NCBI GenBank assembly: GCA_012931725.1
Contig: CM022951.1
Coordinates: 75,641,905 to 75,705,904, forward strand
Source: Litsea cubeba
Lineage: Eukaryota; Streptophyta; Magnoliopsida; Laurales; Lauraceae
Reading direction: 5' to 3'
DNA length: 64,000 bases
Part shown: positions 10,583 through 22,800 of the stretch, in pieces
Layout: each line of letters begins with the position of its first letter
Numbering within the stretch: the first letter of the stretch is position 1
Made by a program: the position numbers and the translations under genes
The notes under the pieces: model-generated
What the model was told of the DNA's origin: nothing
Database searches by the model: none
The model's input: the letters and a program-made list of their open reading frames with translations, nothing else

Positions 10583-12622
10583 TGCCACGACCCGAGCCCG
10601 AGATTATGATAAACATCGAGTTAACCCCGAGTCGTGCTACATACTTACTCCCGTGAATTTCAATCATTTAAAACTCACAAGGGATATCACAACATACATT
10701 ATGCGGAACATCAACTTATAAACAATTGTACATTGTTCAAATTTAAAAACAAAACATATTTACATACAATGCAAAGATTCAAAAGTATGAAACATTTTTC
10801 TCAAATCAACTCTCATAAAATTTATTTCCACTCTACGAGTCCTCCTGGAGGAACCTGACCGGTCTCCTCCTTTGTCGTTGTGGTCTTGGGACAAGTAGAG
10901 GCAACTGGGCCTGTAATGCCATCAAAACCACAATGTGAATTTAACAATTCAGCAAAGTATAAACAATTCCATAATTACACATGCTAACCATTTTATATGT
11001 TATTCCAATGATAGATTAAATCAATAACATTAGCATTAACAATATGAGTTTTATTAAAAGTTTGGCAACTCACATAACATTTCTATTCAATACCATCTTC
11101 CTAAACAGGAAGGATTACCATCTTCCTAAACAGGAAGGATTAGTGGAAATTATCAGTGACCGGGCCAGGGACTACTGACATCACCACGGAGTTCCGGAAC
11201 ACTCCCAAATAACTGCTGCAGCCAGTATCAGCTCAATGAGCTTATCGAAATCATTATGTAATGCCAAACTCAATACACAATATAATGTCATTTAATTTCA
11301 TTTACTTTAATTACAATGAACGAATATAATCTAATACCAACCAAATAAGTGAAATCTTCGGTTATTTAATGTACTTGTATTATTCTCGATAGACATTACA
11401 ATTTATGTACATTAAAGTCCCCTTAATTAACACCTATGGAGGTATAAATTGTCGGTTTGTTCTTCGGTTGACCTGTCGGTCAACCGATACATACTTGTCG
11501 GTTTACCGTCACGTGTCGGTCAGGGTCGGTTTGAAAACCAGAGACGAGATTTTCTTCCATTTTGCAACATCGGTCAGGTTGTCGGTCAGAATTTCGGTTA
11601 GCATTCGGCTAACCGAACACTTCGGCTGACCGGATTTACCCAGATACACAGAGTTCATAAGTGAATTTTATTTCATTCTACTTCCTTTCAAACCTGCACA
11701 AAACCTTTGGAACCTCCTGTTCCCTTCTCCAAACATCATTTACATACACACAACACTTCTATTTCATATTCTATTCCATCTCCAATTCACCATTCATATC
11801 ATTTATATCATAAAAAAAAAAGGCTGAACCAAAACTAAATCAAACTCAAAGAAAACCAAGTTCTTTAGCATATACACATAATTCATTGTTTATACTTGCC
11901 TGATACTTGATTCTACTACAAAACCCCTTTGTTAGCTTGAAGGTTGAATTCAAAATCACCCAATTGAAACTTTGATGCTCTACCAAGAGAAATCACAAGC
12001 TTTTTCCTAACTTTAACATCAAGAGAATCAAAACAAAGAGATGAAGAAGATGAACTTCTCACTAATCTACTTGCTTAGCTTTCCTTCCAAACACTTAAAA
12101 TGAAGAAGAAACTAAGAGAGGTGAAGAGCTAAGTCTGTAGCAACCTTGAAAACAATTTGAACCGACTGAAATGAGTCAAGTTCAGCTGATATGTGCTGTA
12201 GCACTTGTTTAAATGACATCTGGGTTCTTATTTAATCACTTAATCCATTTCATTAACTTATTTACATTTTGAGTCATTTCAAGGTCCACTTAACTCATCT
12301 TACATCAAATGAAGTTGAGTGTATTATGAAACTTAATGTACTCATCGAGATACACGCGATGGTATCAAATTTTACTATATTCGAAGAAATACATATAAAC
12401 TAGTATTTACGTAAAAGTCCTCAAAACCACTAATTTGAGTCTCAAGCCCAATTAATTCACTTAAGCTCTTCCAAATTATCTCATTAGACTTAATTCATTT
12501 AGTTGTGACTAATTTGATCCATTTCAAGCTTTAATTACACTTAAATCAACTAATCACACTTAATCCATATTAATCGAGATTAATTAGAGTTAATCGTGAT
12601 TAACTCGGGACGGGGTGTAACA
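10583..12622 (-). mobile_element. 5' LTR of the gypsy element
   Basis: Begins TGTTACACCCCG and ends GGTCGTGGCA on the minus strand; 2040 bp. About 0.5% different by eye from 3489-5519 over most of its length, but about 10% different in the outer ~255 bp (12368-12622). It also carries an extra 10 bases in the CGGT-rich region. The five bases after it (12623-12627, CTTAG) have no partner on the left because the left side is a second, truncated copy. Confidence 0.92.
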
Positions 12623-13640
12623 CTTAGCCTCACTCTCAGTGGATAGATGTCTCTACCTTTTATTTTTAATAGTGGAAAAATCTTAGTCGAGCACTGGTGC
12701 TCACGATAAGGTGAGCATCGCATGCTTAAATTCCAAGTGGAGACCACGAGGGGATCCATATGAGAGGATAAGAAAATATAGAAAACCAACCCCCTTTCTC
12801 TTAGTCACATACACTCATTCAAATGGACTGAACTATAAGATCGGCTTTATACTAGTTTTGGGCGGTGAAGTTCGTTGGCGGTTGACAAAGTGGGGCCTAA
12901 TTTTAAAAGGTTCAACATCAAGTTATTATTTGATACTGGTATTAAGAATTTATTATCAGACAATGCCAATCCGATACATACTGATGTCTCTTGTTACTGA
13001 TAGATATTAATTTCCTTCCCCTTTTGGGAACCTTACGTCAATTGCAGGTAACTAATATTTTTAAATTCTCTGAAATCATATCACTTCTTTTAGCCGGTAA
13101 ATAAATACATTTTTATTCACAAGAAGCAGGGATGACACCTTTTAGAAGATCACAATTCAGACTAAGGCCTTGTTTGATATTTCTACTCTTTTTTATATAG
13201 ACACATCCAAATAGAGCCATTAAAAAAAATAGCTATAAAAATAGAGACTAAAATCAAAAGAAGTGTTTGGTAATCCAAAGTTCTATGTTAAATATTAGAC
13301 TTTTTTTTTCTTTTATCAATGATTTCAATGATTGAGAGTTTTTCAAAAACTTCTCGAGATCCACAAGGTATCAGGCCTTAAAAGTTGACCCATGATCATG
13401 TTTAGCCTTCCAAAGAGACATAACGGTTTAGATCATGTGTTTGGGGCCCACATAAACTAGATGGCTCACATTTTTTGTATATATCGCGAGATTGGTGATG
13501 ACCCAACGGCTAAAATTTGGTGTCATGGCAGTGTCTATTCTTGTGAACATTTCCAACGTTTGGATCTTGATTTACACTCTTAGATTCTGATAAAAAAAAT
13601 AAAAAAGAAAAAAAATGGATTGGGGCATAATTGGGCAAGA
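12623..13640. other. Spacer, no gene recognised
   Basis: Contains MITE-like phrases (ggccttgtttgata near 13163; gtgtttggtaatcc near 13263) without a demonstrable pair of termini or target duplication. Open frames here are short and unlike known proteins. Confidence 0.5.
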
Positions 13641-13915
13641 TCATTGTTCCCCCGCATCCTCTTTTTTCCCTCTTTGTACAAGTTGACTTTTAACATCGAT
13701 CTTGTTCAAGATTGGGCCCAAGATATTTCTTTCTGCACACTGATGTCTGATACGTTCTTTAATAAGGAATCTCAACGATGTCAAGCCAATAATCACATGA
13801 AAGTTGTCGTTGCCAGCGAACTTGCACCAAGTTAATCTCACCTTGCTCTGTCCAGAAGTTAAACACATATGGTCGAAGCATGTCTTCAAAGTCGCAATCA
13901 TTCTCTTTGGTTAAT
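13641..13915 (-). pseudogene. Degraded gypsy integrase fragment
   Basis: In two minus-strand frames one reads DFEDMLRPYVFNF (compare LEDMLRACVLDF), CKFAGNDNFHVIIGLTSLRF (compare EFAYNNSYHASIGMAPFEA) and RNILGPILNKIDV (compare the GP..V..TAEKI region). These are successive motifs of the integrase core end and C-terminal part. Many substitutions and at least one frame change show it is old. It may belong to the element whose LTR is 16130-19104, since it lies downstream in the same orientation. Confidence 0.6.
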
Positions 13916-15690
13916 CATCAATGCCTCAATTCTACAACATAAAAATCCCAAAAATCAGCTCCTAACAAACTAGAGTTCAATCTCTAACTATTTGAATTGT
14001 CAACTAACACTCATTCCTCACATGTACTAGCTAAGGAAATTAGCCCCTAATGCAAGTGGTCTATCTCAATTTCAAATCTCACTAAAAAAAATATATAATA
14101 TGGTCAGTTCCTATGATCGAAATAAGTCTCAAAATTATTAACTAATTGACTAACTTGTCTGACATGATAGGTGTAAGAACACTATTCTAGACTTCAATCT
14201 GTTGTTGTCTCAACACTAATCCCTAAACAGTCAAAGCTATGGCACTAATCCTACTAGTTTTGTTGAATTGTTAACCCCATGTTCTCATCTAACCAGTGCA
14301 TCGCCTATCTCCGAAAATCTTGATTTCGATGACTAAGTATTCAATTCCTCAACTAAAATCCTTTCTACCTAGGCCTGTTCAGGAAGTTATCTTCTAATCC
14401 AACTTGTTGTCTCATTTTCCATTTGATGTGGATTTAAGTTGCCACTACATCCTAAGGTGTAAGGTCAAAATAATTTGTTTCCCAAACTTCAAACTACCGC
14501 TACTAAAATAACTCTAATTGGTGTGTCATACTAATCCTCATGATTCTTCAACTATAGAGATTGGGACCTATAGGTTACTAACTTTTTGGTTTGCATCCCA
14601 CTTAGGCATAAACTATTCCTAATCCAAGTCATAACCTTCATATAAATCAAAGTCTCTTATTTTTAGTCTATAAGTCAATCACTAAAGCCATTTCTGACAT
14701 TACTTCTATGGTACAGTCTATATGTCGAGTATGTGGCATTTTAAATACTCCTACGGAATAACGTCTGATAAATCTAACAAGCTGCAAATAGTTTCCTAGA
14801 TACCCAAGTGGTTTATCACCAAGGCTAAACTATGAGATTCTCACAACCACTACAGTCTAATACCTCTGCTTAAGAACCAAAGTTACCCGGCGTGTAAACT
14901 ATTCCATTCTAAGGCTTAACTTGTTTGTAGTCTTACCCAAATTCTAAGTAACCAAGGTCTTAAAGCTAACTGTCTTGCTTTACAAAGTCCATATCAGTTC
15001 AACCACTAATATACAATCCTCACCACCTACGCTAATCTCTCACTATTTCCCATATGTGGTAAGTGTGTCCTAATTCAATTCTCTTAGGACTAACTATAAT
15101 TGAGTCCTCTATTACCAATTACGGCCAATACTAAAGTTATCGCTAAGAGTAACTAAGGTGGAGTCTACCTTCTTTAATGGACAGTCCCAGCTCTAACTAG
15201 AGGAAGAGGGTTAACAAATCTCACAGGTTACTAAAATACTCCTAGCCATTAAGATTACTTAACCTTTAGAAATAAATCTATGTAATTAGCTCATCAACTC
15301 ATCTAACCTTAAATGCCAAATTAATTTCTCTGCCTTATGACTGAACTAATTGATTATTCAAAATATGTCTAGGATCCTCAACTCTACTCATGTAATAATC
15401 TCACACATCTATAGGTAACTATCCTTTGAAATAACCTATAATTGCCTGATGGTTTGCTAACTAATCAAGTATTCGAGTTCTTCGTAAGGAATGTCTTACC
15501 AACTCACAACTACTAAGATCTTTTCTAGCTTCCTAGTTTGCTTAATCTTCCAAATGAACTATGGACTTCCGAATATAAATCTTATACATAGAACAGGTGA
15601 TTCGCACTAACTTAATTACTAAAGAAGTCATTGAAATGACAACCTGCAGTTGCATGGTCTAATTCGGAAATAACAACAGAGTGGATGTAA
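13916..15690. other. G-poor, open-frame-free tract rich in CTAA/ACTAA
   Basis: About 1.75 kb in which G is clearly the scarcest base on the plus strand and CTAA, CTAAC and ACTAAT words recur irregularly. No frame of 60 codons exists on either strand from about 13.9 to 15.78 kb. No tandem period is visible. It occupies the place where gag-pro-RT of the neighbouring minus-strand element should be, but no protein similarity is readable. Origin unknown. Confidence 0.5.
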
Positions 15691-15784
15691 TAATAGAGTG
15701 TGTGAAACCAAGAATCAACAATTATTAGACTCTTAATAAATAATCACGGTCCGACCTTCTTCCACAATGTTTGTCGCTTCAGTT

Positions 15785-15976
15785 TCATCTTGAGCCATAG
15801 TGCACATGCGTATCGTCGTCTGTTGAACCGGTCTTTGCTGAGTTGGCATTTGCTGGCCTCGAGTTGTATTTTTGAGATTCCTGCACAGCAGGCATTGGTC
15901 TTCTGATCGGCGAAGGTTGGAATCGAACCAGCTCTGGCGGTCGTACGCTCATTCGTGCGGTTCGTCGAGACGTCAT
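15785..15976 (-). pseudogene. Possible gag N-terminus of a second gypsy element
   Basis: A short frame starting MTSRRTARMSVRPPELVRFQ, rich in Arg, Pro and Gln, ends after 63 codons. It lies about 130 bases inside a tRNA-Met primer site and LTR, exactly where gag should start. Low-complexity N-termini are usual for gag. The rest of the gene is missing or unrecognisable. Confidence 0.45.
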
Positions 15977-16107
15977 CTTTTGTAATTCGGTTTTAAGTAT
16001 AATATAATAAACAAGCCTAAACAAACCAAAAGTAAAATCCCTAATGCCCTATCGTGTCCTCACCGCATCTCCTAAGGTTTCTACATCTTTTAGAAAAGAC
16101 TTTTCAT

Positions 16108-16119
16108 GCTCTGATACCA
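16108..16119 (-). promoter_or_regulatory. Primer binding site of the second gypsy element
   Basis: Minus strand TGGTATCAGAGC, 10 bases inside the LTR end at 16130. Same tRNA-Met type as the first element. Confidence 0.85.
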
Positions 16120-16129
16120 TACTTACGTA

Positions 16130-19104
16130 TGTCACATCCCGGACCCAAGAATTCCTTGACTGGGGTGGTTCCTGAGGTGTGACATGCGTACTCCCATGAA
16201 TTCGCACCTGTTCCGGACCAGATCCGAATTCACGAAGGAGAAAATTCCACTTTTCATGCTGTGAGGATTACTCACTCCTCACTCACTGACACCTGTCAAG
16301 AACATTTATTTGCGGAAACATGTATATCATCAATAACAAAGCCATGAGCAGTCCATTATCCAATCCATTATATTACAATTTATCAATAACAAAGCTATTA
16401 ATTTAAATCTCTTAAATGCATACTTAAACTAAGTGCAAGATTAATTATCTAGTTTTAATTCATAATTATCACACTTGTACGTACTCTGGCGGTCCAAGCT
16501 AACCATTAACCTTACCAATCAACTCTCTAATCTGAAGGCTATTAGCTATCATGTTCGGTGATCTGGATCCCTGTGACACCAAGTGTAGCACCATGAATAC
16601 GACGATTCAACAATATATGAGCAATTAAGATTCAATACATGTTATTCAAATTTCGAATTTAAAGACGAATAGATTAAAGAGAACAAATAAATGTCAACTA
16701 GGCACATTGTGCATTATGAATAATTCATGCTTTATCGAATCAATAATCGAATAATCACTTTCTAGTTGGCTACTACATTTGCTCATCCTCTCCGATAGAG
16801 AGCGAATCTAGTTGGGATGTCACCAGCGTCCCGGCCAAAGGCTGACTGGCTACCCGGTTCTGGAGTTCCGGTACTCCAGATGACATACTGCAGTAGTCTC
16901 GAATAACTAAACCAAGTTGTCACCCCGTCGGGTATCACAAGGTCGAAGCTAAGTAGTGCCGAACCATTCAAATCGAATAATAATTAGACTGGAGTAAGAC
17001 TTTTCTAACTGAATCATTGCCAATCAAATCTATTTATTTCCAAATCATAATCTCGAATCATATGCTTACCCCGTTCTAATATCACATCAATGTACGATAA
17101 CATTTGTAAGGCAATTGTAGTATAATTTGTAGAAAATACGAATAATGCATATAACAAGTAACTGAATATTTGAGGGCAATAAATAAATCAATCTCAATAT
17201 GCAAATGCAAATAGATTAATAGAATCAAGGATATTTACTAGCCAAACCTAATCTAATTACCCGTCGTCTCTAACCATCCATTTCGATGTAGTTTTAGGTA
17301 ATTTGATGCACGTGCTACATTTTATTGGTGTCACTTTGTGTATGTGCGTGATGCACCGAAATTCCTAAACCAACACCCATGGTAAAGTGCTAGACAAACG
17401 GATAGGCACATGAGATAACCTCAGCCCAAGACTTCTCATGTGTTACAATTTCCCTTGGACGATGATAATCGGTAATGGGTACCATTCTATGGACCTACAA
17501 GGTCAAACATTTACAACCTAAAAACATTATTGATTGGTTTAATGTTTACGTCACAATCATCCTCAGGGATTGATTATGAAGAGTTTAGGCCTTCTGAAGT
17601 GGGATTAGCTCTCTCAATGGCCAATGGTTCCAACCTAAGAGTCCAACTAGATTTAAAGTCCCTTTTTCTAAAAGATATAGGGACCGATTCAATTGTCAAA
17701 ATATTTACTTTCTCTCCCAATCTCTGATCATTATGTGGTGTATACCATTGGATTCCACACTTTGAGAGCTTTCCAACGGTATGTGGAACTCCAAAATCCG
17801 ACATACGGGTAAAAAGTTATGGCCATTCCAAAGTTGGCACTGTTGGGCCCAAATGGGCCGACCCACTCGAGCGGGCCCAACTCGGCTGGCCTATTTCTGG
17901 GCAATTTCTGAGTCTGAAATGTCCAATTTCAGTTGTTCATTCTTCCATTTCACTTGCTAATCATCCTTAGACCATATTAGGTATGATTGGAGCCTCCCAA
18001 AGCTCAATGTATAAACTATTTTATCAACCCACATTCATTCAATTATCCATTAACACTCATATATATAGAACCCATTGTTAATTATGAATCTAATTCAAAT
18101 AAAAAGGGCTGAATTAACATACCATGGAATAAATAACATAATTACATAACTCAATCAATGAATCAATTAACTTGTATAATTCCAATTTGCTCATACTTGC
18201 CTTTAATGGTGTCTTCCAATACTAATCTTCTCTTAGACTTAGTTCATCCAAAATCCCCAAAATGCTAACTCATAAGAACTCCTACAATGATTAATGCAAT
18301 AGATGATGCTAATTAATATGCATGTAATGAAATTGGATCTCTACAGTCATAAATAAGTAAAAATAAAATGAAGCATTATTAGTTGAGGCTTTCTTACCAA
18401 GAAATGGGTGTGGAGAAGATAATGATGAAGGAAGCTTGAGGTTTGGAGAAGATGACGAATTTGGAGATGGATATTGCTCTTTACTCTTCAACCTCCACAT
18501 ACATGGCCTTCCATGGCTTGATTAGAAACACAAGAAGATGATTGGAGGGATTTCTACCAATGAGAGGTGATAAGAGAGAATGGCAGGTTATAGAAGATGG
18601 AGAAGGGTAACAAGAGTTTGATGGTGAAGAAGGAACCTAGAGAACCCACATGCATGATCTCCCCTTTGAGGCTTTGAAAGAAGAAGAAGAATAGGACAAG
18701 AGAACTTCTCTGGTAGAGGAAAAAGGAAGAAAGGAACGGTGCAGTAACTGGTTTGGGCTTTTTAACAGGCATATGTTGGGCTGGGTTGCATGCAAGTCCA
18801 TGCAATTTGAGAAAATTTGGGAAAGGGGCTTGGTGATGGAAATGGGCTCTAAATGGATCCCAGTTGGGCTCAAATGGTCTGGGTCCAAACATGAAGATTA
18901 ATGCTAATGACATGCACTTAAACCCATTAGACTTTGGCACACATGTGGGGCCCAACATTGTCAAAAGGTCATAAGTCTACCTAAGTTGGCTCAAAACTCC
19001 ACTAATCTACCTAATCCATCACAAAACCAACCAAAACACCAATTAGGCACTTAATCAAGATTAATTAAGTGCCAAACAAACCTAGGCGGGGTCGGGGTCT
19101 TACA
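16130..19104 (-). mobile_element. ~3 kb LTR of a second gypsy element
   Basis: On the minus strand it begins TGTAAGACCCCGACCCCGCC and ends CCGGGATGTGACA, followed by the primer site. Length 2975 bp, not related by eye to the LTR at 3489-5519. It is a 5' LTR; no matching 3' LTR is present to the left, so the element is truncated or rearranged. Its right end sits against the kinase pseudogene (19130-19672). Open frames inside are not supported as genes. Confidence 0.75.
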
Positions 19105-19129
19105 AGTTTGCAGACTTGCAGTACATTTG

Positions 19130-19672
19130 TTGAGTAAGGATATCATCTCTCATATTTCTTCCTCTTCTCCATCCACTTTCTCCATCTCCCCTATTCATTG
19201 CCGCCACACCTTCAAACACAATATTTTGAATATCATCACCATCTTCTTCCCATGTATCAGTACTCCAATCCTTCGTTGTTTAAACTCCCAGTGGGAGGTC
19301 ATGAAGTAAGTTTTGCAGGTTTCCATTCTCCACATATCCGTAGATTGCAATTCGCTGATCTCCCCACTAAGCAATAATGAATCAAGGGGATCAGATTTGG
19401 ATGCTTAATTTGACCTAGATGTTCAAGCTCTCTTGCAGCTTCTTGATCTGAAATGGTCGATCCATGAACTAGAACTTTCACGCCTACATAGATTCGCCAC
19501 GGTAGGAGACCTATGTAAATAGGCCCAAATCTCCCTTCGGCCAACAAAGTACCTCTATCAAAATGGGAAGTCGCAAAAAAAAGATCTGGGAAAGTGAAGT
19601 TTAGCATAGGTTTATCAACGGGGACCGAGGTCGCAAGCTCAACATCTACCATCCAAGTTGTTGAATCTGTCT
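19130..19672 (-). pseudogene. Receptor-like kinase N-lobe fragment (LRR-RLK At2g24230-like)
   Basis: Translation gives TDSTTW, then LNFTFPDLFFATSHFDRGTL, LAEGRFGPIY (glycine loop, consensus GxFGxVY), VGVKVLVHGSTISDQEAARE (the catalytic Lys in VKV) and LGQIKHPNLIPLIHYCLVG, then after a frameshift LHDLPLGV, a stop, and TKDWSTDTWEEDGDD. This is the segment just after the transmembrane region of LRR receptor-like kinases of the At2g24230 type. It stops before the catalytic loop, near the gypsy LTR end at 19104, which probably interrupted it. No start, leucine-rich repeats or C-lobe: a dead fragment. Confidence 0.8.
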
Positions 19673-19765
19673 AAAATGAAAAGGTGCATTTTCTGATGGG
19701 ATGGAATGGAAATGGGTGAGGAATGGAATCGTATTTGTCAGGTTGAGCGAGGAATGAAATGTCGT

Positions 19766-19850
19766 AGATGGAGAAAGAGAAGAGGAATATCATCACTCAA
19801 CTGGGAGATGGAGAAAGAGAAGGAAGAAGAGGAATATCATCACTCAACTA
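19766..19850. repeat. Short imperfect tandem duplication (~40 bp, two copies)
   Basis: Two copies of GATGGAGAAAGAGAAG...GAGGAATATCATCACTCAACT follow one another, the second with an extra GAAGAA insertion. It lies upstream of the kinase fragment. Confidence 0.8.
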
Positions 19851-22800
19851 CTCAACAAAAGTGCTGAAAGTCGGCGGGAGGGCCTTTATTTACAGAGGAA
19901 CTATGAGTATTTTTTTTTTATATACGAGACATATAAGGAGATTTTTCAGGTAATTATCTCATTTTTTACTAATTCTTTCTCTTGAAAGGTGAATAGTGGT
20001 TAGAAAGTAGTTACCTTCAAAAAAAATATCAAATCTCTCTTTCCTTGAGCCACATCGGCAATTGGGCCCCATTTATTACTTCAAAAGACATGCCAACTTT
20101 TTTATCTTTCTTTGAATCAATGGTTGCATCTCCTTAAAAAAGGAAACACCCCTTTCATTCTTATCCCTTAAAGTTGAAAAATGGTTGTATAATTTCAGGC
20201 AAAGTTTGCTTTCCCTTGAGCCGCAACAGCAAATGGAAACGGCACTCATCCTCATTGCATCTCCTTCCTTTTCTCTAACACCTGCTGTTTCACAAAACCC
20301 CCATCAAATAATGAAAACATAACGGTTCATTCACATAAATATCTCAACATCTTCATATTCTAAGCCCATGCCCACTTTCTTTCTCAACCCATCTATGCAT
20401 AAAGTTTTCAATTTCATGCTAACGTTCCTTTGCCATATCCTCCAAAACCATTTTCTCCTTTCCCACTCTCATCAATATAAAGCAAAATCCTCACTAGCCT
20501 CCCTCTCCATCCTACATTTCCAAATCTAATCCTCCTCTCCTTTTCCTCTCTCATCCTTTTCATGTATCGATGGAGATGCAGTTACAGATATCTCCATTCT
20601 CCTAGACGTGGAGTCCCTGTTTGGCAATGGTTGCGAAAGGAGGTGGTTCAAATAGAATTATCCACCGAGGGGACATAAATTCGAGATTGTCCCAGTGGAG
20701 GCAGAGCATTGGTGGAAGCGAAAATGTAAGAGTGGTTGGAGCAGGATGTCAGCGAGGAACGTGTGGTGATGAATGCGGGCAGATGCATAGGTGGTGGCCC
20801 ATGTGTCAAATATTATGTTATCACTCCCTCGTGTCTACTTATCAAACATATATCAAATAAATAAAAAATTTATTTTTATATGCAACTTGATTTTGAAGGC
20901 TAGAATTATTGGTTGTAGTCTACGAAGGCAGTGGCAGATGATTATCTCTGTATCCATCTACAGATTGGTCTGTATGTCTAACCGTCCATCGCACGGGGAC
21001 TTTTAACTAAGTAGTAGTAGAAAACATGCAAATCATGATAGTATTATCAAATTCAAGCATTAAAAAATAAAATAGAATGTATGTTTATAATGATACCATT
21101 TAAATCATGTTCAGTCATCGCATTCATATATAGACCAGGTCAAGGTGGGCTCAAAGCTCACGGGTTGAATACAGGCAAAAATGTGAAGAATGATCTCTCA
21201 ATAGCTAGGCTGGCCCCTGACAAGATTTGACCCGGCCAATAATTTTTCAAGGAGGTTCTAACATAATTCTGAAATCTATCAATCCATTCGCATGACATAT
21301 CTCAAATCCAAACAGCTCCAAATAATATACCCTTTTGTAAGATCAATGATTAATCATGCATAAAAACATATGAAATAAAACATACAGGTAATGAAAAGCC
21401 AAGAAATTGATAATATATCCATGGCTTGTTGGGCCACACATGTAAAGAAAAGCAAATCTAATTCAAAAGGTAAATGTAATTAACCATCTTCATATTTCGC
21501 AAATCTGCTCCAAAATATTCTAAGAAAGTCTGTTCAAGACTAATTTAGACGCGATCAAACGTATTTAACTCCATTTTACTGATCAATATTCAAGCTGAGC
21601 CAACAATGGAAAGTCAAAACAAATTCACAAATATAAAAAATACCAAAGCCTTCCACACCACCATGCATGCATGGCATGGCCAACTCAATTGTCTGCGTTG
21701 GCAGTCATCCAGTCACCCTTCTTAATTTCCTCCTAAATCATGATTTGGGCCATTTCAAAGCACACAGTTAAAAATCGCACCCATTGATTGCAAGTGACTT
21801 AAGTAAGCAACATGTACATCAATTAATAATGCCAACATAAAAACAGAAGCGCTTTTGATGGTTTTCCTCGAATCTAATGGCTCAACCCCAATCCTATAAA
21901 TTCAACTAAAACATACTTTGACCAACCTTTCTATCTCTGCATGGGCTCTGTTGTTTTTTTTTTTTTTTTATTGTCTCCAACCAAAACCAGAAGCACAGGA
22001 ACCTTCTGCGAAGGGAAGGTTTGCTTCTTTCAATGCCTTGGTCGTGGAGTGTTTTTATCGCCGCATATCGCGATCAGAGTCATAAGCACGTGTGAGGCAA
22101 TGTCCTTATCTAGACCCCTACGTGTACTTTTCATAAGCCTCGATCTGTTAGTCAATTGTCAAAGTCAAATGAGACCCATACCAGTTAAAATATTCGAAGT
22201 CTATAATAGCCGTTGGATCGAGTATTCCTTAATCTAAGATGCACATGATCGTTGGAGCTCAGAACGAATGATCAATGATGTATGGGAAAATAATGTTCAT
22301 TAGATTATAGCCACCCATAGCCACAAAAAAATATCTGTTGTATGAACATGAAGGATTGTTGTAAGAGGCTTCCTTAAATGATATTTTAACTTTTTTTCCC
22401 TTCCTAGCCCCAAGAAAAAATTAAAAATGATTCTTATTTCAAAAGATGAAGTAGACTAAAGTTCATCAAAGACAGAATTAGTGACGTAACGTAAGGTGTG
22501 ATATTTGTATGGAACGATGTTCATTGGATTTATTTGCCATCCACATCTAAAACACCCTCGTAAGAGGAATGCTTTTGTTGGTCTTATATTATTATTTTTA
22601 TTATATGTTGGGAGGGTTACTGCTCGTAGGATCCTCGTAAGAGCTTTCCTTAAACTATATTTTATTCCAAAGGTTGAGTAGATTAAATTAAGATCCAAGT
22701 GCAATGGCTAGAGGGATAAATATGAGAGCTGCCTAAAAATAAAACAATCTTAAATAGGTCATAACAATTCCTTGGACAAGTTGCTTGGCCCACCTTTATC

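Larger units (their letters stand above)
3489..12622 (-). mobile_element. Defective Tekay/Del-like Ty3/gypsy retrotransposon
   Basis: A complete LTR-gag-pol-LTR layout on the minus strand: 5' LTR 10583-12622, primer site 10560-10571, gag from 10238, protease, reverse transcriptase, RNase H, integrase to 5525, polypurine tract about 5520-5534, 3' LTR 3489-5519. The order RT-RH-IN defines Ty3/gypsy, and the C-terminal chromodomain-like tail of integrase suggests a chromovirus (Tekay/Del type). Frameshifts after gag and between protease and RT, a stop upstream of the protease core and an in-frame TGA in pol make it non-autonomous. The target duplication cannot be seen because the left side runs into a second copy. 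Confidence 0.93.

Noticed and set aside
18554..18964. 136-codon frame with a hydrophobic composition
   Set aside because: Inside the 16130-19104 LTR, no motif, and overlapped by a second equally open frame.
20621..20860. 79-codon frame near an ATG-rich stretch
   Set aside because: No recognised motif, no splice context, and stops in other frames; not enough to call a gene.
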